DNA from: Diadema setosum
Taxonomy: Eukaryota; Echinodermata; Echinoidea; Diadematoida; Diadematidae
Assembly: GCF_964275005.1 (NCBI RefSeq)
Contig: NC_092693.1
Span: 23,773,122 to 23,837,121 of the forward strand
DNA: 64,000 bases
Direction of reading: 5' to 3'
The position numbers and the translations under genes are program-made. The notes beneath the pieces were generated by a model. That model saw only the letters and a program-made list of their open reading frames with translations. It had not been told where the DNA came from and made no database searches. Every line of letters begins with the position of its first letter. Position 1 is the stretch's first letter. Below are positions 39,701-49,756 of this stretch, one piece after another.

Positions 39701-42501
39701 ATTATGCAAGTTCATTTTGTAAGATGGGACGTACAATTTCCTGACGAATGTTGTTGTACGCCTCCTCTCTCTCCACACTGAACCTCCAGAAGTTGATCAA
39801 GGCACTCACAAAGCGTCTTGTTCTCTTGGGCTCTGCACAAGACATGAAATGGGCCAGATCAGCATTAGAGAGATAACTAATATATATAACATCACTCAGT
39901 AGAATCCCAATCCTTCTCATTGCATTTCACACTCTCCAGTCAAGTGTGTATGTTAATTTCTACTTGTAAATGAGAATAAACACAATAGTAAGGAACTACA
40001 CAACTTCTGTATTTAAAAAAAAAGCAAACAAAAGATAGAAAAATAAAAACTAATTACTGCACACAAAAAAACAAACAACAAACTTGTTGGATGATAATTA
40101 TATCAAAAAGGGAAAAGGATGCCTTTACAAGAAAGAAGAAACAGACAAACAAACTCTGTTCATATTACAATGGCATCTTAAGTTTAAGCATTTTACTTCA
40201 CCTAAAGGCTACTGGTGGAATAATCCATCTTGGTCATGCAAGCATGCATGGTCGAAGTTTGGGTTTACGACACATCTTGTTATGGAAAAATGTTATTAAC
40301 AATGTTGGAACCTTTATTGACTTACTTGGATTGAGAAGGTCAGTCAGCTTAAAGTCTGTCACTTGACATGCTACCATTAACCGCTGCCTGTATGATACAA
40401 ATAGGAAACAAAAATAATTGATGTTGAAAATGCGATGTAAGACCAGTGACTGAAAGTGAAGAAGGACAAATTGAAGAATTTTGCTGGAGAAAATACAACT
40501 TTTCTTTTTTATGACTGACTTTGAAAAATACAAAAGTCAAATAAAGGCAACCATAAAAGCTTCTTTAGGCAGGGCTGCACACTAACCCATTTTTTTTTTT
40601 ACTGGTCCAACCTGTCTGTCGCACCAGTAGGTACCCAGTTTTTCCATTTTTTAATGGTCCATTCCTGAAACAGTTACTGGTCCGACAGATATTTTTACTA
40701 GTCAGGGACCGTCGGACCAGTGCCAGTGTGCAGCGTTGCTTTAGAATATGACAAAATAGGAAAGAAATCAAGTTCAAAGGTTTACAGGTTTCCATGTGAC
40801 AGTGATTTTAATCACAACCACACAAATAAGGTAATGGTGCCATAGTCCCACAGCTATGCCAACAGTTTTGATATTCCTTCTAAATATTGCTCCTTTTTCT
40901 TCTCTTCATACTCCTTTCATGTCAACCATCATGTGCACTGTAAACTTTGTTGCAATTTAAGAATAATGCGACTCAGAAAACATGTTGTCTTTTGTCTAAT
41001 TTTGAAAAAAAAAAAGGTAACGTAGGGAACAATTGTTTACCAGTGGAAGGACATCTGTGATGGGATGACATCATCTGGGATGACATCATCAATTACCTCA
41101 TCAAATTTGCATAAATAAATGTATGATTGTGACTGATATTTCTTTGTGGTGAAAGGTAAAATTCTCATTTCAGTAGGCTTTTTGAATGGATGCTCTTTAC
41201 ATTTATAGTGAAATCTTTCACTGTTCTGTTTGCTTGATTTAATTCTTATCGGGAAGTCAAGTGAAACTAGGGGCAGAGTTCCCAATTTTATACACAATCT
41301 CTGAGATTGCTACTCACATGGCAATGGCGAGGTTCATGATGGGGAAAATGCCATCATAGAGCTCTGGGTGCATGACAACCTGGGATGCTGTCCACTGTGG
41401 CTGGTTGATTCTGTCCAGTTGTGTGTTGACTATGGTCTCCAGGAAGGCAGCATACAGATTCTGTATTCTGGTCGGCTGGATATCAGCCATGGTAAAAGAT
41501 AGGAATACTAGTAGCAACAACACGTCCTTGTAATCATAGCAGTCACCTTGGGATACCAAATGAAACTGAACTCAACACATGCACATTTTCTTTTTTAAGA
41601 AATGATATACAGATTACTGGATGCATCTTTTCTTGTCTTTTTTTTTTTTCCCTGCAGAAGCAAGATGGGTAAAACTATCATGGTACACTATAAACAAAAG
41701 ATGGATACAGTGCACTCCCATGATAATAAACACTGTTCATTTGACGACAAAATTCTTGTTACACCAAAGTAAAAATTCAGGTTTCAAACTAGCCATTGAT
41801 TCATTTTGATATACTTCACTGCCATAACAAAATTTTGATATGACAAAAGAAAACTGCAGGTCTCGAAGACTTCATTACAATGGGAGTGCAATGTATTGTA
41901 GAAATGGACCAAACATAATCGCTAGGCCAATGCCGCACACTGGCACTGGTCCGACGGTCCCTGAACAGTAAAAATCACTGTCGGACCAGTAACTTTTTCA
42001 ATAATGGACCAGTAAAAGATGGAAAAACTGGGTACTTACTGGTCCGACAGATAGGTTGGACCAGTAGAAAAAATGGGCTAGTGCGCAGCCCTGACTAGGC
42101 TGATGTCTAGTGAGCCTGGAGAACAGCACATTTTCCTATCATTCTCTTTTGATGGAATGCATGCTTTTTCAGTGCACACTAAAGAAAAATACTATGTCTT
42201 TGTCATTTACCATAAAAGCTGTCAAGTCATATTTGATTATTACTCAAAGCTAACTTGAAAACATTACAAAATCTAATGGAATTTCATCACTACTGTGTTC
42301 TGCCTAATTAGAAGAAAGATTGAATTCCAGTATGCCACATTTCACAGAGTATACTGTATCCATCTAATGCCTGTGAATTCAAATTCAAAGACTAACCTGA
42401 GGACTCTTGAAATCTTCATCAGAAAACGATTCTCCCATAATGTCATGGAGACATGCCACCAGCTCAGCTGAACTGAGCACGGGAAAGAGATATGCTGCCA
42501 T
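30699..42501 (-). CDS. NUF2: Kinetochore protein NUF2, complete
   Basis: Ten coding exons on the minus strand in order: 42501-42397, 41475-41318, 40387-40326, 39832-39735, 38741-38631, 38141-38022, 37675-37413, 36707-36516, 35543-35456, 30770-30699. They give 422 residues (human 464). The N-terminal calponin-homology-like domain is about residues 1-140, ending in KPKRTRRFVSALINFWRF (vertebrate KAKRTSRFLSGIINF). The remainder is coiled coil, with QSPERMKADI matching vertebrate VDSPEKLKNYK. NUF2 pairs with NDC80 and, with SPC24 and SPC25, binds microtubules at the outer kinetochore. The start ATG follows a candidate 5' UTR acceptor at about 42540; a non-coding first exon near 45.6 kb is proposed. 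Confidence 0.95.
31017..31070. repeat. (TTTG)n microsatellite
   Basis: About thirteen TTTG units followed by T and G runs. Confidence 0.92.
31200..31365 (-). repeat. Dispersed repeat copy
   Basis: Reverse-orientation relative of the repeat at 11333-11546, sharing the GGAGCCAAGA block, the AAAATGCRC-type block and spacing. Lies in the last NUF2 intron. Confidence 0.5.
32607..32912 (+). pseudogene. Possible decayed THAP-type zinc-finger ORF
   Basis: The 102-codon ORF starts MVHYCKASMCWSHDGKRKN, the usual look of a THAP domain start (MVxYCxxxxC). Further on, LPHELSHNASK then WARHLHIG sits where THAP domains have a CSxHFxxG end; the first residue of that Cys-His pair and the conserved Trp are missing. 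THAP domains are DNA-binding folds common in transposase-derived genes. It lies antisense in a NUF2 intron, with no splice partner seen. Weak call; it may be coincidence. Confidence 0.28.
33587..33993. mobile_element. MITE-like element, TIR TTAAAGGGAT
   Basis: 407 bp from TTAAAGGGATGGCATAGT to ACTATATGATCCCTTTAA. No ORF. Termini resemble those of the foldback family (TTTAAAGGG), but the interiors do not match. Confidence 0.65.
35456..35543 (-). CDS. NUF2: NUF2 exon 9
   Basis: SLEEYCQEQERKLSHVCLLN to SLKKQ, 88 nt, acceptor GTCTCCAG and donor GTCAGT; the first base completes a split Ser. Confidence 0.92.
36516..36707 (-). CDS. NUF2: NUF2 exon 8 (coiled coil)
   Basis: EAQSGLEEVRDHIQSEKDQL to LRENVQQES, 192 nt, acceptor GGCGGCAG and donor GTGAGT. 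The first base completes the split Arg codon from exon 7. GC-rich compared with its surroundings. Confidence 0.94.
36830..37235 (-). repeat. Dispersed repeat (copy 2)
   Basis: Reverse-orientation relative of 14362-14840: GAAGACCTCCACCAAGCAGC at one end and AACCTTCTTGGCGGAGGT at the other, with an ACAGACAGACAAACAAACC block between. Sits in a NUF2 intron. Confidence 0.65.
37413..37675 (-). CDS. NUF2: NUF2 exon 7 (coiled coil)
   Basis: EKHKLSILDKQESVRKLQAQ, VVQSPERMKADI, to GIDSELEKL; 263 nt, acceptor TTGCCAG and donor GTGAGC. The SPERMK block matches the vertebrate SPEKLK landmark. Confidence 0.96.
38022..38141 (-). CDS. NUF2: NUF2 exon 6 (coiled coil)
   Basis: LLGIIDELDGKMMPQQQEQA to LAEKVALL, 40 codons, phase 0, acceptor CTCTCAG and donor GTAAGA. 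Confidence 0.92.
38631..38741 (-). CDS. NUF2: NUF2 exon 5 (coiled coil)
   Basis: QGSIAERNQLKEKINELKEK to EEEVKVNQ, 37 codons, phase 0, acceptor ATTACAG and donor GTAATC. Heptad-like, charged. The longer ORF in another frame here is a shadow. Confidence 0.9.
39735..39832 (-). CDS. NUF2: NUF2 exon 4 (CH-domain signature)
   Basis: PKRTRRFVSALINFWRFSVE then REEAYNNIRQEI, acceptor TTGTGCAG and donor GTACGT. The KRTxRF...INF signature is diagnostic for the family. Confidence 0.97.
40326..40387 (-). CDS. NUF2: NUF2 exon 3
   Basis: 62 nt, QRLMVACQVTDFKLTDLLNP, acceptor CATACAG and donor GTAAGT. Corresponds to vertebrate LPICRVNDFETADIL. Confidence 0.95.
40571..40733. repeat. ACTGGTCCGAC-type dispersed element (copy 1)
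   Basis: About 163 bp bounded by AGGGCTGCACACTA and CCAGTGTGCAGCG. Inside are several CTGGTCCGAC and GTCGGACCAG motifs in both directions. Copies at 41930-42093 and 50955-51118. All three lie in introns. Confidence 0.75.
41318..41475 (-). CDS. NUF2: NUF2 exon 2
   Basis: PTRIQNLYAAFLETIVNTQL to LYDGIFPIMNLAIA, acceptor ATATCCAG and donor GTGAGT, ending in a split Met codon. Matches vertebrate KPEVLHMIYMRALQ and EGFLPFSNLV. Confidence 0.93.
41930..42093. repeat. ACTGGTCCGAC-type dispersed element (copy 2)
   Basis: About 164 bp in inverted orientation relative to copy 1 and only 1.2 kb from it, in the neighbouring NUF2 intron. Starts CACACTGGCACTGGTCCGAC and ends GTGCGCAGCCCT. Confidence 0.75.
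42397..42501 (-). CDS. NUF2: NUF2 exon 1 (coding), start codon
   Basis: MAAYLFPVLSSAELVACLHD to DFKSPQ, 35 codons, donor GTTAGT. It aligns with vertebrate FPRYNVAEIVIHIR. The ATG is preceded in the transcript by an untranslated stretch after the acceptor TGATTCAG. Confidence 0.93.
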
Positions 42502-45500
42502 GATGATGATGGTCTCACTTTAATCATTCAAGGACCTGAATCAGGATAAGAGCATCAATAAATTAGATGCACACAATCAAATGTTTCAAGCATTACAGTT
42601 TTAAACTGAAAAAATATTGCAATTCTACCCTTTTTCATTTATGTTTGAGATGCACATGTGCAGTCAAAAGTTGTACATCTGATTTGTTAACAAAGCAACG
42701 TATGTATTCATGTGTTGACTGGTTATACACGTGTGAAAGAGAGTGGGTGTACACTTAGATATGCCACTTGAAAGTTATTTTGAGTGACTAAAGGCACGAA
42801 ATATAAAGTTGGAGGAACAGGACAGGGAGAGTTTGAGCAAATTTCAGTGAAGTTATGATTTTTATTAAAATTTGTGATCAATCAAACATAAATTTGCAAA
42901 GACTAAGATGTCATACATGACTCCCTATGACATGAGCGCACCCCATTTGTTCTGTAATTTACTTTCAAATAGGAAATTCGCCTTTTCCTGTCAAGTGAAA
43001 AAAAAAAAATCCCACAGCACAGTAGACCTAGTGGATAGTCTACGTGCATCCAACTCCAAGAATAAATTTAATTGAATTAGAAATATAATTCTGTACAAGT
43101 TACAACCCTCACATGCAAAATTCTGCCATACGCCCAACTATACACAGCCCAGTCGCTGTAAAACTAGTGACAGGGCTGTAACGGAACGGCCCATAACACA
43201 AAGAGAGCTCAGCGATCGCTTTACAATCGCTTTGAGTTTTGATACTTGACATAATTTTTTGTCACCTCAAACTCATTAAATGTAATCTTCATTAATGACA
43301 CTACATAACTATGTTATCGATATTGACATACACATTTCACAACTTACCAAAAATGAAGATTATATGCAGCATGTGCAAACGGTACATCTGATAATCGGGA
43401 GTTCACGCAATCAGACCGTGCGTGCTGCTACCAAAGGAGCGCACACGCAGTAGATCGCTGCATGCACTTCCAGCCACGCACGCACACGCATAATTTGCAT
43501 TTGCCGAGTGGTCAACGCGCCATTATGAATTCTGCAACAATGAACCCCAACGGTCGGGGATTGCGCTAGAAAGTGCCATTTTTTTGTTCAATGGACTTAT
43601 CGTGAGGGCTCTCTATGCCTGGACTTATTGTGGTACCTTCTTTAATATAAGCATGCACTTTACTAACTATACACAGCCCAGTCGCCGCTGTACATACGTA
43701 GCGCGACAGGGCTGTACCAACGAAGCTCCAAACACGAAGAGGGTCCAACGATCGCATGCGATCGGATTGAATTTTGATACTTTAGATCATTTTTTTGTCA
43801 CTTCAAACTCATCTGATGAACAAAATGATAATGAGACTTCACATCTATGCTATGAATATTGAAATTTAGATTTAATAACTTGCCTAAAATGATGGTTATA
43901 TGTAGCCCGACCAGACGCTGTTACGCTATGCGAAAACAGCGTCTGACGAGCGCGGCATGCAGCCTCAAAGTGAGGAACCTCAACACAACTAGCACTACAA
44001 AACTTAGGAAAATGTATACTTTTCTCCTTTAAACAGAATACTTTACTCACGTTAAATGCATGTTTCTATTACAGAAGAATAGTTCGCCACACTGGGTCCA
44101 TGGAGACCACTTGCGATAAGTCCGTGGAACAAATAAATGACACTTTCTGGCGCAATTCCTGACCGTCGGTACGTCGCGACGTACCATGTACAGCGACTGG
44201 GCTGTGTATAGTTAGGCCTGGCGTGAAAGATTGTGTACCGTGTGGACATGCTGGATATGATGATCAATTTTGGTAAGTTTCATTGCGTACATTTGAATAC
44301 TGATAGCATCAGATGTAGAGTAAATATTGAAAAGTATACTCGTTGAGTTTGAGGTGACAAAAATGATGTTAAGTATCAAAATTCAAAGCTATCGTAATAC
44401 GATTACGTCGCTCTCCTAGTGGTTGGTGGTCGCGCGCGTACAGCCCTGTCGCGATGTACCATGTACAGCGACTGGGCTGTGTATAGTTAGGTTATATGCA
44501 GCATGTGTGAACGGTTCACGAACGGTACATCGTCTTTCACGCCAGGCCATTTCCAATATCCGGGAGGTCACATGATCTGAATGCCCTTTCAAAAGGTCGC
44601 GCTGTCGACCGTGCTGCTACACCAACACTCAAGCAGCGCATCGCACGCACGCACAAGATTTCCGCAGAGATCGTAAGGCGCCATTTTGAATTCTGCAACG
44701 ATGAACCCTGACGGTGTTAGGGAATCCGCCAGAAAGTATCATTTTTTGGTTCCACGGACTTATCACGAGGGCTCTCAATGGACTTACGAACCTTCTGTAA
44801 TACAAGCATGCACTTAAGGTGAGAAACGTTTGGTAACGTGTACATTGTTTATAAAGAACGTATGAATTTTCATAAGTTTTGTAGGTGTGTTGTGGTTCCC
44901 CACTTTGTAGGTGCCCGCTCGTTGGTCAGACGCTGTATTCGCGTAGCGTATTAACAGCGTCTGGTCGGGCTAGCACTTTACGTGACTAACGTACAAATGT
45001 TCATAAGTAATGTATAATTTGTTAAAAGTTTTGTAGTTGTGGTGTGGTTCCCCACTTTGATGGCGAGGCCCCGTCTGTCTGATGGCGGTAGATGCTGTGC
45101 TTTGTTTGCGCAGCGTCTAGCCATGCATAGATGTCTACGCCATCAACAAAAAAAAAAAAAAAAAAAAAAAGACAGAATTGCCATACTTAGTGGACTGGGG
45201 TGGTAGAATCCACAGTATATTTAAACTTGCCAACTAACGTTAGACATCCACAGGGGGTGGGGTGTGTCATGTGCATTTGGCATTGCTTTATTGCTGTTTG
45301 CGCATGAAAGCAATCCTATTATCAATTTCCATCATAAAATCTTATGTCTGGGACTGTAACAACGTTCTGTACATGTAGGGCCATAGAGACTGTCTATACT
45401 ACATTGCACCGCAGGTTACATTTACAGAATAATGCCATCAACAAATACCGAGATCAAGGAGAAGCACACAGCTTGATAACGGACTAAACGTAGATTCAAG

Positions 45501-45559
45501 TATATTCTAATACAGAATCAAATTCAACCAAAAATGCGACTAAAAATCAAAGTACTAAC
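42502..45559 (-). other. Proposed NUF2 5' UTR intron with duplication cluster
   Basis: If the first exon is at about 45.6 kb, this is NUF2 intron 1. From 43.1 to 45.1 kb it is filled with the direct and inverted duplications listed below. Also A26 near 45149. Confidence 0.5.
43127..45125. repeat. Cluster of direct and inverted duplications with hairpin modules
   Basis: The end motif ACTATACACAGCCCAGTCGC occurs forward near 43137 and 43670, and in reverse near 44195-44215 and 44465-44490. A block with GAATTCTGCAACRATGAACC occurs directly at about 43527 and 44690, and part of it in reverse at about 44100-44170. A hairpin built on CAGACGCTGTTACGC is at 43908-43952 and again at 44930-44970, with a weaker third near 45075-45125. 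The order suggests repeated insertion or copying of one element. No intact ORF. Confidence 0.75.
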
Positions 45560-45645
45560 CTTCGTTATCACTGGCAAAACGTTTTGTTTTCAGTCGCGGT
45601 AGCCGATGTAACGCTTCATGTCAAATTCATATTCAGCGCCGAAAT
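45560..45645 (-). promoter_or_regulatory. Proposed NUF2 non-coding first exon and promoter
   Basis: On the minus strand a G/C-richer segment ends at a donor (AACGAAG|GTTAGT at 45560-45558) that would pair with the acceptor ahead of the NUF2 ATG exon. Upstream is TTTCGGCGC, an E2F-like motif, and the palindrome at 45653. The transcription start itself cannot be seen, and the exon is inferred. Confidence 0.4.
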
Positions 45646-45652
45646 AGCGAAA

Positions 45653-45664
45653 TGCGCATGCGCG
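45653..45664. promoter_or_regulatory. NRF-1-type palindrome TGCGCATGCGCG
   Basis: TGCGCATGCGC is the consensus of NRF-1, a regulator of many housekeeping and cell-cycle promoters. It stands out in an AT-rich surround, just upstream of the proposed NUF2 first exon. Confidence 0.55.
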
Positions 45665-48600
45665 CTCATGGTCTCGATCCAAAGAGGTTCTATGTCTCGA
45701 TCGCTCTAGTGCATAGTACTGCGAGCTCCTTTAACTTGGACTGCATGTCTTTTTCTCGATCATCATGATGTGCATATCGCACCCATGGTATTAAATTTAG
45801 TTCAGTTCATTGATTCGTGTAAATGAAATTATTATATATCTTTTTAAAGCCATGTCTGGAAAAGAGCACTTATATTCTAAGGAGCATGGAGGAGCATCAT
45901 AAATAATTGAACAACTTAGAGCCAGATGGTGCCTGTTGTAACCTTTTTGAATATTTTTCTGTCATTCACGCAGTCCCCTCTGGGTGGAAAAAGCAATTGA
46001 AAAAACAAACAAACAAACAAACAAAAACCAAATAGTGACTGATAATGAAATACAGATGCAACAAAAAGACGCAATAGCTAATTTGTTCAAAATGACCAAA
46101 GTATGTTGATATATGAATAAAAAAAACGAAGCGAAAAGATATTTCAACCACCTAAATCTGAATATGGGTAGAAATATCTAATCAAAGTTTAGACTAGTGA
46201 AAAATATACAGTATTCCATATAAATCTTCTCTGATAACACTGTAATTGTCAATATCAAATCTTACATGGAATTGTCAGTACTTTTTATTATGGGCATCCC
46301 TGACAATTCATATATAGAAACAATTCGTTTGTTTTGGGAATATAATGTTCATGGAGGTTTTTTCTCATAAACAAGAAATTGCTACAGAAATATGATTAAA
46401 ATTAATAAAAGTATGTTTATAATTTATTTATATGGCTCCATGGAAAATAAGAAATGCCACATTATCTTTTTTTTTTTTGTAAGCAAAATATTTCATATTT
46501 TCTGCCAGAACAACAAAATTACACTCTTTCTCAATTTGTCCATTACAAAATCACACAAAAAAGATGGATGAATATATGTCAGGAAAAACCTGAAGGTTTT
46601 TTTTTTTTCATCCCATTTATCAGCTGGAATCTAATTCATATCTAAAGCATTTGTGATCATAAGTCATCTTGTATGTTTTGTGCTATATCATGTGGAATGG
46701 CTTTTATTTGTGTTTGAATATTTTTGTTTGAATAAAATCTCCTTATGAAAAAAAAACAGCAACAAAAAGTGAACTTTTGATGAAGCTACCTATATAAATT
46801 ACAATATCTTTATTTCCACCAAGGTGCGACAATGAAGTCTGTTCACTTCTTTGATTATTCTTCATGTGAATCACACTGAAATAAGTATTATGTGTGGGGC
46901 AACATAATTTCTAAGACTGTGTTGATGTTTATGTGATGTGTCCAACTTGTCAATCTACCACAAACTTGTGAATTAAATTGCCCAAGAGTGAATCAATTGC
47001 ATTCTGACTTCTCCTGCATGCATATTTGAGGAATCAGCCGAGCTGTAAACAAAAACCTGGTACACTGTATTACATTTAGGTACATGATACCTACAATTTG
47101 TAAGGTATACAAAGGTGAATTCAGAACACAACATGCAGTCAGAAAATCAAAATAAAATGGGTTTGCCCTTTTGTTCATGTTGATAGTGCAGCTGATCAAG
47201 AGTTCAAAATTTACATTTGGAAAGCAGGGCCGGTGGGACTGGGGAGGCTCAGACCCCCCCCCCCCCCCCCCACTTTCTTTTGCACCTGTACATAGGAATA
47301 CATAGGGTGTACTGTCACCACTTTGGCCCTCACCTTTTTGACCCCTGAAGTGGCACTAGAAAATAAAATTGAATGAAACCGGTGAGCTCGGTAAGGCCTT
47401 GGGTTTTGCACTGCAGACCTTTTTTTTTGCTTGTTAGCTCATGAAACCTGGAAGTGCCCAACCCCCCCCCACTTATGAAAATCGCTGACCACGGAAAGGG
47501 CAAGGAGTAACTAGTTTTGTCTAGTTAAGTTCAATTTTTGTTATGGTGAAGGAGTCTCTCCTTTGGAATAAGCTGGATATCTAGAGTCAGAGCCTTTATT
47601 TCCATTCCGAGCAACTAGTACAATGTGTATCTAACTTTCATGGGGGTGTGTACTGTACAAGCCATTATTTTTGAGAGGGTTTAATATTCACATAGTTCGC
47701 GAATCACTGTTGGACTGCGAATCCAACAACACGAGAAAATGATGCCATGCTCTAGGGTAATAATGAACTTATTATAGCCTCCGTGCCAGTTCGCAAAAAC
47801 AATGTATCTCGTAAAAATACCTGTGACCTCCCCATTCATGAAAATATCTTTACGCCAATATAACAGCTTATACAGTACTAGGGAATGCAGTATATGATCA
47901 TACAAACTGCAAGACATCCCTGCATTTTGAAAATTGCAGAACAGATGCAGAGTCCCAACTTAAATATTAATATATTGTAGTGGCACTTGTCACCAAAATG
48001 TATTGCTAAATGCTAAGGCATTGGAAGCCTTCAACAGCCAGAGAAGGGTAGAAAGTACAAGTACTGTACAAAGAATACTACTATTTTTTCCTCTGTCCAT
48101 CTCCTCCGCCGCCCCGCCCCCTTTTCTCTCTCTTTTTCTCATGAAGAAGACGGTTCCGTGACATTTGCTCCTGAGAAACTTGCTTCCATGAAATACAATC
48201 TGCATGCTACGCCAAACATAAATTCTACCCACAAACATAACCCTAACCCTAATCCTAATCCTCACATGAAACTAAATCTAAAACCCTATCACAACCCTAA
48301 TCCTATCCCTAAGTCCTAGGAGAAAATAAGACCGGAGCAATTGTTGCAGGAGCAAATGTCGTGTCACCGAAGAAGACATGCTCAGGGGATGTGCTTACAT
48401 TAAACAATGGCTATTCAAGTAATGCAAAAATGCATGTATCATAACTGCAAAAAATTTTGGCTACAAATAGGAAAGCTTTCAAATTCAGCAACAACTCAAG
48501 TACATGTACAAATAATAGGAAACTGAAGGAAAAATGATAAGACAAAAATACAGTCAAATGAAAGGCCAGATTTCGTACAAATATGTCAATGAACATACTC

Positions 48601-49648
48601 ATTTATTATACTAGCAAGTCCACGACAGGAAAAACAACTCCTGCCCAAGTTTCCACTTGACGTGGAACACTTCACTCCTTCAATTCAACTTCCACTCTTT
48701 AACAGAACAAGGAATATGTGATCCCAACATCAATTGTAAAAAGATGTGCAAATCTATAGGATAGAGGTATCTGGATGATTTAAATAAATTCATTTTATGT
48801 ACAATGCAACTGTGTTTCAGGGGGGTAAAAATGCTGGTAAGTCGGAAATCCCTGCATCAAACTGTGTGCAAGAAATTGATTTTGTCATCAACAGATATGT
48901 TTTCCATTGACAGAACAATAACACAATGCATTTGTCATCCATTTACCTCTTCTAGCACGATATCAGCAAACATTTCACCTTCCAACAAAATGTTAAGCTT
49001 TAATTTACTGCATGGGGTGAGTGTCATTTATTTCATAATCAAAGTCAGTTATTCCTACTTCTATGTTAGATGCATACATCAGTATTTACAGATATTCAAT
49101 GATGCCTGAATTACACTCACTCAGAGATACATAAAGTTCAGAGGAATATTCTATTGCAGAATTTACTCCATAAAAAGGGTCAAATAACCCTAATCACAGT
49201 CTTCTCCCTTGCATATTGCTCAATTCTCTATCCATCAAAGTGTTAATGCAATGTTAACAACAGAGTCTGCGAGTGAGCCTATTTGAAGGTCAATATCGTG
49301 TGTTTAGACAAATATACTATTACAGCACAGGGCACAAACTTTAAATGCTTGGCAGGAATAGCTCATGTTATAGACCGACATCTTTCTGCACTAAACCATG
49401 CTTGACCAGATTTGGTTAAGTAGCTGTTTAAAATGATGTTCACACACCTATCCATGGATATATATATATAAATATACTGAGAGCTTTTGGTGTTCCCATT
49501 CTCCATTCAAAAGCTCCGTGGTGAGGGGTAGGTTGAGTATCGGTACCGTCTGCTCTTCCTGATTCGTTTTTGGGTTTGGATGTTTTATAAAGACTGGAAG
49601 GATCTTTCAACTTTCAAGAATGATGTAAGGATGAAAGCCAGAGACCGA
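45665..49648. other. Intergenic region between NUF2 5' end and CYC1 3' end
   Basis: Contains the dispersed element at 48151-48368, a C20-type run near 47256 and AT-rich sequence. CYC1 3' UTR probably covers the right end; AATAAA on the minus strand at 49027-49032 is a candidate signal. No gene recognised. Confidence 0.6.
48151..48368 (+). mobile_element. Dispersed inverted-repeat element with CCCTAA-like interior (copy 2)
   Basis: About 218 bp, left GTGACATTTGCTCCTGAG and right GGAGCAAATGTCGTGTCACC, giving a better inverted repeat than copy 1. The shared interior includes CCAAACATAAATTCTACCC and AGTCCTAGGAGAAAATAAGA. Confidence 0.7.
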
Positions 49649-49756
49649 TCACGCTGTCGGCGGGCGATATGCAAGCTTCCTTGACTTGAGAACGGACCAC
49701 TTGTGTCTCTTGGTGTAGTAGGAGACGCCAAGTAGCAAGCTGAGGATCAGGAGAGC
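49649..49756 (-). CDS. CYC1: CYC1 terminal exon (membrane anchor)
   Basis: [20 protein letters not shown] then [15 protein letters not shown] and TGA, acceptor ACCTCCAG, phase 0. The hydrophobic run is the single C-terminal transmembrane helix. Confidence 0.96.
   Translation of the reverse strand, partial: ALLILSLLLGVSYYTKRHKWSVLKSRKLAYRPPTA

Larger units (their letters stand above)
37676..41317 (-). other. NUF2 introns 6 to 3 and 2
   Basis: Four small exons are scattered here (listed separately). The ACTGGTCCGAC-type element copy 1 is at 40571-40733. The remainder shows A-rich stretches only. Confidence 0.6.

Noticed and set aside
48236..48322. CCCTAA-like motifs (also 12575-12640), possible telomeric repeat
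   Set aside because: Degenerate and confined to the inside of a dispersed inverted-repeat element with two copies.
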